Source: an uncultured Bacillus sp. (lineage in GTDB: Bacteria; Bacillota; Bacilli; Bacillales; Cytobacillaceae). Taken from it: DNA of 27,437 nucleotides. Below, piece after piece: positions 7,262 through 14,641 of the stretch (position 1 is its first letter; the number at the start of each line of letters is the position of its first letter). Position numbers and translations under genes: made by a program. The DNA lies in assembly GCA_937894355.1 (NCBI GenBank), contig CALCRD010000326.1, positions 1-27,437 on the forward strand, in the 5' to 3' direction. The notes under the pieces were generated by a model, which ran no database searches, was not told the DNA's origin, and saw only the letters and a list, made by a program, of their open reading frames with translations.

Positions 7262-7678
7262 TTATTCCTGAAGTATAAATTTAATCAATAGATTGCAGCA
7301 AATCATAAACATCAACATAAACAATAAAAAAATACCTTTTTCTTGAAAAAAGTAAACGACGGCAAATCCTATTAAAGGAACATTGGCAACAATGAAATCT
7401 AGTAAAACTAAAAATATGTTTTCTATTTTTAAATATGTCCATTTGAGCTTTGCTATTTGATTTGTGAACATATAAAGAAACCAGATTGTTAAAAGCAAAT
7501 AAAAATAATTGTAAGGGTAACTTTCTTTTAGAAAAACGTAAAAACATACGGGTGAAGCGATTAAAAAGATATACGAACTCATTTTATCTCTCAATACTAT
7601 AAGCACCTCTATAAAGTTTGGCCTAAAAAAGTATATACTTCGATCAAGTGCGTCATGGTCTTTTGTCTTTGTCGGCAC
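7262..7678 (-). CDS. Four-helix integral membrane protein of unknown function
   Basis: Up to 138 residues with four hydrophobic segments (roughly residues 36-50, 57-72, 85-105 and 112-134) and few loops. The GTG at 7678 has only a close AAAGG. An internal TTG (the L of VLRDKM, near 7594) has GAGGTG nine bases upstream and an ATG four codons further on, so the protein may be about 110 residues. The sequence before it (DRSIYFFRPNFIEVLIV) still looks coding. It heads a cluster with two downstream microproteins. No transporter or enzyme motif is visible. Confidence 0.55.
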   Translation of the reverse strand: MPTKTKDHDALDRSIYFFRPNFIEVLIVLRDKMSSYIFLIASPVCFYVFLKESYPYNYFYLLLTIWFLYMFTNQIAKLKWTYLKIENIFLVLLDFIVANVPLIGFAVVYFFQEKGIFLLFMLMFMICCNLLIKFILQE

Positions 7679-8218
7679 TAGCCTTTCTGTGCGTCAATAA
7701 ACCCCATTGATGGAAGTTTCACTTTATATCCCTTATCTGAACTCTATATTATCTTTGTTTAGGAATATTCTCTTAATCTATAATATTATTTCCCACACTT
7801 TTATTATAGTATTACGCTATTCGAAATTCCATAAAAATATCCATAATATACAGAAAATGTATTCTACCTAATTGTAAACTATATACATAGCTTTTTTTAT
7901 GAATTGTTTTTTTCTTGTAATAAAGTAGAATTCTATTGATTTAAAGATCTGGTGGTTAATAATCCGGAAATTGAGATGACAAAAAAATCTAACAAAGTAC
8001 CAAAGTAGATTTCCCTTAATTTTTATAGAAAAAACAACATTAATATTTAACTGAACCAACAAAAAATAAAAAAGCCATATATTCGATGAAATAATCGTAA
8101 TATACGGCTTTTTTTCATACATACCGGCAAGGCCCATTTATTTTTTATTGGCAGCATACCGACAATCCTTTTTTCACTGCATTGTAAGAATAAGAAGAAT
8201 TCCTTTTCTATTTAATTA
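7679..8218. other. Intergenic region, no supported gene
   Basis: AT-rich. An open frame at 7868-8137 on the minus strand runs through the terminator hairpin listed next, has no ribosome binding site, and is rejected. Confidence 0.5.
8065..8115. terminator. Bidirectional rho-independent terminator
   Basis: AAAGCCATATATTCGAT (8071-8087) pairs with ATCGTAATATACGGCTT (8094-8110), with two or three mismatches, flanked by an A-run on the left and a T-run on the right. It can end minus-strand transcription from the CPCC pseudogene at 8219. Confidence 0.7.
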
Positions 8219-8531
8219 TTAATCTAGTGAGGTGTTAATATTTTTTAGTTGCTTAATCAGGTGTTCTTTTATTACTTTGCCATCTGACTGAAGCTCTTGA
8301 GGATAATATTCGGGCTGGAATATTTCAGCACCATTTTCAATCCATTTAGCTTTATAAAGAGTGTGAGTTTCTTCTCTTGGTAGAAAGACACCTTCGGTAA
8401 CCTCTAGGTCATCGTCGTCCCCAAATTGAAATCGACAGCACGGGCAAATTTCAAATGAAGGATCCGTTATACTCATCATAAGCAGGCTCGTCTAAGTGAT
8501 CAAAACCGCATACTGGACAGATATACTTCAT
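8219..8531 (-). pseudogene. CPCC-type cysteine-rich protein gene, frameshifted
   Basis: The ATG at 8531 has GAGGTG five bases upstream and starts MKYICPVCGFDHLDEPAYDE, a zinc-ribbon half. That frame stops about 80 bases later. In the neighbouring frame, from about 8475, the protein continues DPSFEICPCCRFQFGDDDD and then to 8219. Joined, this is the CxxC...CPCC layout of the cysteine-rich CPCC family (about 100 residues), with four cysteines for one zinc. Removal of one A in the TATAACG stretch near 8473-8480 restores the frame, so a single-base insertion (or a read error) broke it. Family members often sit near toxin and polymorphic-toxin immunity genes; their function is not established. The intact tail alone would lack half the zinc site. 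Confidence 0.8.
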
Positions 8532-8689
8532 CAAGTCACCTCATTATTACTGCTTTCTACGAACTATCTATACTAACAACGTCAGTTTCAATTTCAGGAT
8601 GAATATTTTTACTGCCTATTCAATCTACATAGAAATCTAGATATTGTTAAAAATCTAATATCAAGATTATTTTCTGAATCCTATTTTTC

Positions 8690-8881
8690 TTAAGTATCTT
8701 CCCTTTTATTAATCGTATTCAATACAATACAAACTATGGCTGTAATAGCTAGAGGAACAAAGGCTATATAAACCTCTGACAAAGCATCTCTTATAGCGTA
8801 AAGTACTAATACAATACCGGAAACAATGACATATGTTACTACTATAATGATATTCATTACAAATCTATATTTATTTTCCAT
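8690..8881 (-). CDS. Two-helix membrane protein of unknown function
   Basis: A 63-residue protein with a short polar start (MENKYRF), two membrane helices (about residues 9-28, MNIIIVVTYVIVSGIVLVLY, and 38-56, YIAFVPLAITAIVCIVLN) and a charged tail (TINKREDT). A good AAGGGGTG lies about 20 bases before the ATG, too far to be ideal, and no better in-frame start is visible. Size and shape match small accessory membrane proteins of Bacillus islands; no function is claimed. Confidence 0.5.
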   Translation of the reverse strand: MENKYRFVMNIIIVVTYVIVSGIVLVLYAIRDALSEVYIAFVPLAITAIVCIVLNTINKREDT

Positions 8882-8924
8882 AAAATTGTTTACTATTACA
8901 CCCCTTTGTATAGGAATTTTTTTA

Positions 8925-8986
8925 GAGAAACCTCTAATTTCAGTAGAAACGTGTTAGCAAACCACTCTCATCTTACTACAAAACCC
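8925..8986. repeat. Junction repeat, copy 1 (recombinase 3' end plus att-like sequence)
   Basis: Bases 8953-8986 match 16845-16878 at 33 of 34 positions (GTTAGCAAACCACTCTCATC and 14 more). The preceding 8925-8941 (GAGAAACCTCTAATTTC) resembles GAGAAGCCTCCGTTAATTTC, the recombinase 3' end at 16808-16827. The two copies bound a segment of about 7.9 kb and look like att-type or recombination scars. Confidence 0.75.
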
Positions 8987-9041
8987 AGTCATATCGAGTT
9001 GTCATAGTTACTTGCCCCCCAGTAAGACCGTATTATGGTCA

Positions 9042-12000
9042 TTATACTTTTTCGTTTACTTTATTATCAAGATATTCCATATTATTTACAATCTTAACAT
9101 CTTCAAGAATAATGATAATCTTTGTCCCCTTTTCCTCTTTACTAATTAATTGAAAGGATGAATTTTTAAGTAATTTTATTTTTTCAAATGGATTCTTGAA
9201 ACCAATACGTTGACTGTAACCATGAAGAATTTGCTCCTGCTTGTCTTTTTGTATACCACACCCATTATCTTCAATAATAATAATAACTTTCCCGTTATCT
9301 CTTTGTATAGAAAGCGTCAACGTTCCACCAACTGTTTTTTTAGACAATCCATGTTGCACTGCATTTTCTACTAATGGCTGAATGGTCATTGCAGGAATCA
9401 TAACATGAATCGATTCATCAATATCATAAATAATTGTTAGTTGATTGCCAAATCGTAGTTTTTCAATAGCTAAGTAAGATTCAACTAGCTCAATTTCCTC
9501 ATCTAATGGTATCATGGCCTGCTGCTTTTGAAAGTCTAATTTTGAACGAAAATATACAGATAAATATTCTAATGCTTCACGTGTTTTCTCTGGGTTTTCA
9601 TAACTTAAACCGATGACCGTATTTAACGTATTATAAAGAAAATGTGGTGTAATTTGCCCATAATAATGACTCATTTCATTCTGAACGGATAATTGGACAG
9701 CTTCCCTCATCGCAAGCAGTGATTGGATACGAGAAAGAAATTCTTCTTGAATTATTGGTTTCTGGATAACATCATTCGCTCCACTCTTCAAGGAAAGGAT
9801 AATATCGTCTAAGCGCCCTGATGATGACAGAAGCAATATTGGCAACTCTGCCAGATGATACTCTTTCCGAATGTTTATACTTAAAGAGACTCCTGATATT
9901 TCAGGCATATTTAATTCAATAACAGCTAGACCTATATGTTCATTTCTCAATGTCTTTAGTGCGTCCTCACTCTTGTCACAGGCAATCACCGTGTACCCAT
10001 AATTATGTAAATACGTTGTCATTTTAACCAGACTTTGTCGATTAGCGTCAACTAGTAAGATCCTCCCTAGGAGGATACCTGTTTGCTTCATTGGGAATCT
10101 TATATCGGGGATGATCTCATTTGAATTTCCTGCTATATTTGCAGGCAAAATAGGATCCTTTATTTCAGTTTCATATAAAGGTAAGGTAAATGTAAATCGA
10201 GTGCCTTTTCCTGGAATCGATGTTGCCCAAATATCCCCCGCCATTAGCGTAATAAGCTTCTTTGCTATGCTTAAGCCAAGACCTTTGCCTTCACCTTTGT
10301 TATTTTTTACGTGCGGAACTTGATAAAAAGTATCATATATCCGTTCTAAATATTGATTTTCGATTCCTATCCCTGTGTCATCAACAGACAAGTATACATT
10401 ATTCTCTTTCACTTCTGCTGATACAATTATTTTTCCCTTATCTGTATATTTGATCGCATTTTGAAGCAAGTTAAACATTATTTGCTTTAGACTCTTTTCA
10501 TCTGCCAATACATAGTGCATATTTAATGGCAGACGACTTTCAATTGATACCTTATCTGGATTTTTAATAAATATGGATAGTTCTTCAATCATTTCAATTA
10601 CTACTCGCAAATTTACAGGTTCCAACTTTAGTTGGAATTGGTTCATGTCTGATCCTGCATCATGTAAATCATCTACCAGGTACGCCAACCTTTTCCCATT
10701 ATTGTTGATTGCAAATACAAACTCTTGCTGCATTTTCTTTAATGGCCCAGCTATGCCCTCCATCAACATATTAGTAGAATGAATGATTCCATTAACTGGA
10801 GTCCTTAACTCTTCGGATGTATTTAATAAAAAATCATTTTTTAACTGCTTTTGAACCAATAATTCTCTAAAAAGATCATCCACCTTTTTAAATGCAAGCT
10901 GACGCCTGAATCCAATAAAAAGAGAAAGACTAACACTCATTAGTAAAAATAATAATAACGGAATTTGGCCAACATCAATTTCAATAAGGAATTCAATTCC
11001 TAACCCTAGCCCATAACAAGAAAAGCAAACAGCAGCTACCAATATATATTCAGCACCTTCTATTCTGTTAATAAATGAGCGAATGAGAATTATTAGAATA
11101 TAGAGATAGGTCAACGCCAATAAACTGACAATTAAAATTTGTATGAACTCTAGCGGTATAAAACCATAATAATCAGAAGGCTTAGGTATGCCAAAATAAA
11201 CGGCCAAAACACATAGTCCAACAACAAAAGCTTTAGTTATTTTCGGATTATAGTACTGCCTAAACATATCCTTTATAAACAGTAAAAAGAACAGAACAGA
11301 TAAATTAATAAAAGATAGTTGGAGACTGAGCAAGACATTATTCGAAATATCTGGGTAAAACAAATAAATAAGTTTTTCATTTTGAGTAGATACATATACC
11401 CCCTGTACCAAACAGAAGATAGCGAAGTAAAGATCATGCCATTCTTTTTTGGACTGAATATAGTTAAAGAAAAAAATAATTGCTAATAAAATAAATCCAC
11501 TAAAGATAAAACTATCTATTAGTAAGTCTTGATTATTCATTCTAGTAATCTGATCGGCTTCGCCAAAGAGAATTGGTTTAACAATTCCCCCATTTGGCAC
11601 ATGTTTTTTTTTCGCAACATGAATGACAATTTCTATCTCTTTATTTTTGCTCTCACTAAAGGCAACGTATTTCCCTTCACGATATGCATACTTTTGGTCA
11701 TCTTCCGATGGTGTTCCGTTTCCACCGACTTCTATTCCATTTATGAAAACTTTACTTGCATGCCGAATGGAATTAACTTTTATGCCGTACCTTCCATCTT
11801 CCCGCACTTGAATCGTCACCCGATATGTTCCCGTTTCTATATTACCTTCATTTTGTGAAGGATTATCGTCCCATACAGCTGGAACTCGCATATATTTTTT
11901 ACTATGTGCATCGGTATTAAAAAATTTAGGATCAATCAGCTCAAATTGATAAAATTCCCATTTACCATTTAATTGAATCACACTGTCTTCTTCCGCATTC

Positions 12001-12134
12001 CAGTTTTGTAAATCTAATACACCTCTTTCAATATATGATTCTTTTCCCCAGGAAATTAAAGACCCCTTCGTAAAACTAAAGATGGTAACCAAAAAAATAC
12101 ATAATGAAATAATAATTGATATTTTGCGCTTCAT
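9042..12134 (-). CDS. Hybrid sensor kinase: 7TM sensor, degenerate HisKA, HATPase, REC, LytS-type kinase
   Basis: A 1,030-residue membrane sensor. Residues 1-25 are the first hydrophobic segment and 35-190 an extracellular jelly-roll-like domain (NGKWEFYQ, GTYRVTIQV, KVFINGIEVGG). Residues 205-410 hold about seven helices (7TMR-DISM type). Residues 430-500 are HisKA-like and 545-650 a HATPase (N-box NLLQNAIKYTD, DDTGIGIE, GKGLGLSIAKKL). Residues 690-810 are a receiver (REC) domain. Residues 820-1020 are a LytS-type kinase with H831 in QITPHFLYNTLN, N-box LVENAVQHG and EDNGCGI. Two usual phosphorylation residues are changed: the HisKA motif reads TSEELRTP with Glu441 where His is normal, and the REC domain has Glu740 (VIELNMPE) where Asp is normal. 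Signal output therefore probably runs through H831. GGAG lies five bases before the ATG. The response regulator diverges from it 143 bases away. Confidence 0.9.
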   Translation of the reverse strand: MKRKISIIISLCIFLVTIFSFTKGSLISWGKESYIERGVLDLQNWNAEEDSVIQLNGKWEFYQFELIDPKFFNTDAHSKKYMRVPAVWDDNPSQNEGNIETGTYRVTIQVREDGRYGIKVNSIRHASKVFINGIEVGGNGTPSEDDQKYAYREGKYVAFSESKNKEIEIVIHVAKKKHVPNGGIVKPILFGEADQITRMNNQDLLIDSFIFSGFILLAIIFFFNYIQSKKEWHDLYFAIFCLVQGVYVSTQNEKLIYLFYPDISNNVLLSLQLSFINLSVLFFLLFIKDMFRQYYNPKITKAFVVGLCVLAVYFGIPKPSDYYGFIPLEFIQILIVSLLALTYLYILIILIRSFINRIEGAEYILVAAVCFSCYGLGLGIEFLIEIDVGQIPLLLFLLMSVSLSLFIGFRRQLAFKKVDDLFRELLVQKQLKNDFLLNTSEELRTPVNGIIHSTNMLMEGIAGPLKKMQQEFVFAINNNGKRLAYLVDDLHDAGSDMNQFQLKLEPVNLRVVIEMIEELSIFIKNPDKVSIESRLPLNMHYVLADEKSLKQIMFNLLQNAIKYTDKGKIIVSAEVKENNVYLSVDDTGIGIENQYLERIYDTFYQVPHVKNNKGEGKGLGLSIAKKLITLMAGDIWATSIPGKGTRFTFTLPLYETEIKDPILPANIAGNSNEIIPDIRFPMKQTGILLGRILLVDANRQSLVKMTTYLHNYGYTVIACDKSEDALKTLRNEHIGLAVIELNMPEISGVSLSINIRKEYHLAELPILLLSSSGRLDDIILSLKSGANDVIQKPIIQEEFLSRIQSLLAMREAVQLSVQNEMSHYYGQITPHFLYNTLNTVIGLSYENPEKTREALEYLSVYFRSKLDFQKQQAMIPLDEEIELVESYLAIEKLRFGNQLTIIYDIDESIHVMIPAMTIQPLVENAVQHGLSKKTVGGTLTLSIQRDNGKVIIIIEDNGCGIQKDKQEQILHGYSQRIGFKNPFEKIKLLKNSSFQLISKEEKGTKIIIILEDVKIVNNMEYLDNKVNEKV

Positions 12135-12214
12135 GGTGTCTCCTTTTAAAAGAGTTATCGCTATTACTTTAAGATTCTATATGAAGCAATAGGCTTTTAA
12201 TTATTGTATGGTAA

Positions 12215-12243
12215 TTGTTAACATTTTTGGTATCTAGTATAAT
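12215..12243 (+). promoter_or_regulatory. Sigma-A promoter of the REC-SARP regulator
   Basis: TTGTTA (12215-12220) and TATAAT (12238-12243) are separated by exactly 17 bases, 34 bases before the ATG of the regulator. The -35 lies in a small palindrome (ATTGTTAACA), a possible operator shared with the divergent kinase gene. Confidence 0.75.
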
Positions 12244-12277
12244 CAAAATATTAAAATGATAAAAAGGATGAATTTTT

Positions 12278-13399
12278 ATGATTCGGGCAATTATCGTTGA
12301 TGATGAAGAACTATCACTCATCTCTTTAGAAAAAAAATTACATGCTTTCCCTAACATTCTGGTTGTGAAATCCTATACAAATCATAATCATATCCTTGAT
12401 GATATAAAAAAGGAGAACATTGACATCGCTTTTTTGGATATTGAAATGATAGGGTTAAATGGATTGGATTTAGCAGAAGCTATCCTTTCTATCCAATCCT
12501 CCATACATATTGTCTTTGTAACGGCACATTCCGAGTATGCTGTACAAGCATTTGAAATTAATTCAATTGATTACTTATTAAAACCCGTTACATCAAGAAG
12601 ACTGCAAAAAACAATGGATCGACTAACGGAAATGAAAGAAAAGTCAACAAATACAATAACTGAAGAAAACTTTACCAGCCCTCTTGTTGTTAACTGTTTT
12701 GGTGAATTGCATGTATTTCACGATAATCAACTGCTTCATTTTAAGACAGCAAAGGTTAAGGAACTATTCGCTTTCCTTCTAACGCATATCAATAAGTATA
12801 TTCATCGAGATATCATTATCGAAAGCTTATGGTCTGAGCAAGAATATAAAAAGTCAAAAATTAATTTACATACTTGCGTATCCCATTTACGAAAAACATT
12901 AAACAATATTGGTTATAAAAATTGCATTACATTTTCAAATCAAAGTTATGCCTTATCTTTAGATTTTATTGATTGTGATACAATGAATTTCAATATGACA
13001 AATCAAAATCTTGATACGCTAGATGAAACGAACATAAACTTAGCAATAAAAATAATCCATCTGTACAAAGGCCCATATATGGCAATAAATAATTATGAAT
13101 GGGCTTATACTATAACACACGAATACGATGAAAAAATGATGAAACTTGTAGATAAACTGATTCAGTATTTCTGTCTAATCGATCCAGATCAAACACTCTA
13201 TTATCTCCAATTCCAACGAAAATTAGCTCCCTACTTAGATGAAAATATCAATCTTAGTCTACGAATACTTAATCAACTAGGTAATCGTACTGAGGCAATA
13301 AAGCTATATCAAGAATATAAGGATCTGCTGCGAGCTGACTTAGGAATCGAACCTGCCTTTGAATTAACTAAATTGTACGATGAAATATCCCTATCATGA
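12278..13399 (+). CDS. Response regulator: REC, winged helix, BTAD (SARP-like)
   Basis: A 373-residue cytoplasmic transcription regulator. Residues 1-115 are an intact receiver: acidic pair D8-D9 (IIVDDEE), phosphorylation site D54 (FLDIEM), T82 and K102 (DYLLKP). Residues 135-225 form an OmpR/SARP-type winged helix (KTAKVKELFAFLLTH, SKINLHTCVSHLRKTL). Residues 230-373 form a helical bacterial transcriptional activator domain ending in LGIEPAFELTKLYDEI. AGGATG lies eight bases before the ATG. It is divergent from the large kinase, so the two are very likely a two-component pair with phosphate passing from the kinase H831 to D54. Target genes are not evident; regulators of this build often control nearby genes. 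Confidence 0.9.
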   Translation: MIRAIIVDDEELSLISLEKKLHAFPNILVVKSYTNHNHILDDIKKENIDIAFLDIEMIGLNGLDLAEAILSIQSSIHIVFVTAHSEYAVQAFEINSIDYLLKPVTSRRLQKTMDRLTEMKEKSTNTITEENFTSPLVVNCFGELHVFHDNQLLHFKTAKVKELFAFLLTHINKYIHRDIIIESLWSEQEYKKSKINLHTCVSHLRKTLNNIGYKNCITFSNQSYALSLDFIDCDTMNFNMTNQNLDTLDETNINLAIKIIHLYKGPYMAINNYEWAYTITHEYDEKMMKLVDKLIQYFCLIDPDQTLYYLQFQRKLAPYLDENINLSLRILNQLGNRTEAIKLYQEYKDLLRADLGIEPAFELTKLYDEISLS

Positions 13400-13405
13400 A
13401 ATTTT

Positions 13406-13426
13406 CTCCGAAGAACTTTTTCGGAG
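13406..13426 (+). terminator. Hairpin after the regulator gene
   Basis: CTCCGAA (13406-13412) pairs with TTCGGAG (13420-13426) directly after the stop codon. There is no T-run behind it, so termination may be partial. Confidence 0.4.
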
Positions 13427-13445
13427 GTAATCTCATATTTCTACC

Positions 13446-13565
13446 TCATTTTTTCTGATTAATAAATTCTCTAATTTCCTTTTTACTTAACCCTATTTGT
13501 TTAGCTTCTAGGATTAAAAGCAACCACTCATAATCAATATTCTCCGTTCCTTTTAGACCCTTCAA
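13446..13565 (-). CDS. SinI-like anti-repressor mini-protein
   Basis: A 39-residue protein starting at TTG (13565) with GGGGGAG six bases upstream; an overlapping ATG is out of frame. The core, DYEWLLLILEAKQIGLSKKE followed by IREFINQK, matches the SinI dimerisation fold of Bacillus (in SinI: EWVELMVEAKEANISPEEIR). SinI binds the master repressor SinR and blocks its DNA binding, releasing biofilm matrix genes. Here no SinR-like gene is in the window, so it would act on a partner elsewhere or be an orphan. It converges with the response regulator gene, 46 bases apart. The length is shorter than SinI (57 residues) but typical of stand-alone SinI-domain proteins. Confidence 0.75.
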   Translation of the reverse strand: MKGLKGTENIDYEWLLLILEAKQIGLSKKEIREFINQKK

Positions 13566-13839
13566 CTCATTCTCCCCCTAATACACTTACTTTTCTACCT
13601 TCTCAATTCTAGAAAGTAACGAACTAAGTTAACTATAGTGTTTATATTAAATATCATAAACCATTAAACTTACAAAACACTTAAACTTTTGATTTTAAAT
13701 TCTTTTTGGTCTAAGGAACACGAGAATCGTCCTTCCATTTTCAAGTCTGTTCATTTCTTGATTAAAGAAATCTATCGAATTTGCTGTCTTCAAAACTAGG
13801 CTTAAAGTTTTTTTAATACCACGCTGTAAGTTTTTTTAG
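13566..13839. other. Upstream region of the SinI-like gene, no other gene supported
   Basis: AT-rich. On the minus strand TTATGA and TATAGT are spaced about 16 bases apart around 13,640-13,670 and could be the promoter. A 32-codon open stretch at 13695-13793 has no ribosome binding site and is not called. Confidence 0.35.
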
Positions 13840-13866
13840 AACCCTAGACCTAGCCTAGGGTTTTCC
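13840..13866 (+). terminator. Rho-independent terminator
   Basis: AACCCTAG (13840-13847) pairs perfectly with CTAGGGTT (13855-13862), followed by TTTCCTTT. No plus-strand gene ends near it, so it is probably a relic. Confidence 0.5.
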
Positions 13867-13879
13867 TTTACACAAAAAA

Positions 13880-13918
13880 GAGGCTTCTCATAAGTTCAAT
13901 GAACTTATGAGAAGCCTC
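13880..13918. repeat. Perfect 19-bp hairpin, bidirectional terminator shape
   Basis: GAGGCTTCTCATAAGTTCA (13880-13898) is the exact reverse complement of TGAACTTATGAGAAGCCTC (13900-13918), with one base between. Six A precede the left arm, and TTAAAAAA follows two bases after the right arm. The right arm equals the codons for the last residues (ELMRSLR) of the recombinase found at 16524-16823, so the left arm looks like an inverted copy of a gene end. Confidence 0.75.
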
Positions 13919-14025
13919 CGTTAAAAAATCATGTTAACAAAATGCTAGCATTTCACTCTCTTCTTACTCAAAAATCCTTATATATCAAGGATTTGCGGGG
14001 CGTGATTACATCATGCCGCCCGTTC
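13901..14025. repeat. Junction repeat, copy 2, with a copy of the groEL 3' end
   Basis: 13901-13924 repeats the recombinase 3' end including its stop (ELMRSLR). 13932-13977 is a diverged form of the sequence after the recombinase at 16834-16878. 14006-14021 (TTACATCATGCCGCCC) is identical to 17017-17032, the 3' end of groEL, and the match continues with one mismatch. Between them AAATCCTT...AAGGATTT forms a hairpin. This is the expected scar of integration at the groEL 3' end. Confidence 0.75.
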
Positions 14026-14060
14026 GTGTGCATAAATAATAGAAAGGAAGAGGAGTAAAG

Positions 14061-14093
14061 AAACCGCAATAAATCAACATTTGTTGCGGTTTT
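14061..14093. terminator. Hairpin, possible terminator
   Basis: AAACCGCAA (14061-14069) pairs perfectly with TTGCGGTTT (14084-14092). The T-run is short. It lies between the junction repeat and the phage gene remnants. Confidence 0.4.
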
Positions 14094-14202
14094 ACATTTA
14101 TACAGATAAATAATACAAAAAAAAATGTCGGACAAACTGTCGGACAAATTCGGACACACTAAAACAATGAAAAACCCAATTGTACCCAACATTTTCTACA
14201 TA

Positions 14203-14310
14203 CTAAAAAGGCAAATCATCTTGTGGAATTGATGCTTTACTAATCACCCTCACCTCGTCCGTTATAACGTTGCCCTCATACGGTGCCGACACCCTGTTTC
14301 CCTCTTTGTA
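14203..14310 (-). pseudogene. C-terminal remnant ending in an SSB-type tail
   Basis: Thirty-five codons open on the minus strand, without a start, ending ITDEVRVISKASIPQDDLPF. The final QDDLPF is the acidic tip typical of single-strand DNA-binding proteins and some phage recombination proteins. The reading frame stops at 14311 upstream, so only the tail is left. It is probably a leftover of a phage or integrative-element replication gene. Confidence 0.45.
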
Positions 14311-14340
14311 TTATTCAAACCACTGGAGAGCCAATAAGGA

Positions 14341-14587
14341 ATGGATGAGAGAGACGATTTTAAACAAAAACGATTAAAGGATTGCGATAAAAAAGGAACC
14401 CTCATCAAACAAGCATCTGGCCCTTACAGAACCACAAGAAAAGACCGTCTTGGGGTTAATCCTTGAAGGTAAACAAACAAGGCACATCTCCGCCCTAATG
14501 GGAATCCCTACAAAGAAAGTGAACCAACTGCGAAAAAGGATTTTTGAAAAAATAAATCAGAAGACTGTATTCATTCAGTTCACTTAA
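14341..14587 (+). pseudogene. Helix-turn-helix phage-type regulator, frameshifted remnant
   Basis: The frame from the ATG at 14341 reads MDERDDFKQKRLKDCDKKGT and goes on to a stop near 14463. The second half is in another frame from about 14410: HLALTEPQEKTVLGLILEGK, then HISALMGIPTKKVNQLRKRI, to the stop at 14585-14587. The second part is a LuxR/sigma region-4-like helix-turn-helix (E-x-x-V-L-x-L-I-L-E-G-K...I-S-A-L-M-G-I-P...V-N-Q-L-R-K-R). Together they look like a small phage or ICE regulator broken by one frame change. No good ribosome binding site remains. Confidence 0.55.
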
Positions 14588-14595
14588 TGTTTTGG

Positions 14596-14604
14596 TGGTA
14601 TAAT
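14596..14604 (+). promoter_or_regulatory. Extended -10 promoter element
   Basis: TGGTATAAT has the TG-N-TATAAT form. It lies 38 bases before the ATG at 14642. No good -35 is visible, which extended -10 promoters tolerate. Confidence 0.5.
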
Positions 14605-14641
14605 TCACTTAAAGAACGCAACTTAAAAAGGAGAAGTGACT

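Noticed and set aside
7868..8137. An 89-codon open frame on the minus strand
   Set aside because: It has no ribosome binding site, and its start region is the terminator hairpin at 8071-8110; composition is that of AT-rich non-coding DNA.
12135..12277. Kinase promoter TTGCTT-17-TAATAG on the minus strand
   Set aside because: The -10 match is poor and alternatives are equally weak, so no site is called for the kinase.
13695..13793. A 32-codon open stretch on the minus strand (NQEMNRLENGRTILVFL)
   Set aside because: Protein-like in composition but without a ribosome binding site or a recognisable family; possibly a gene remnant, not enough to call.
14126..14156. Three CGGACA units in a row, looked at as a possible repeat array
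   Set aside because: Only three short units with unequal spacing; no spacer structure, so not a CRISPR array or iteron set that I can defend.
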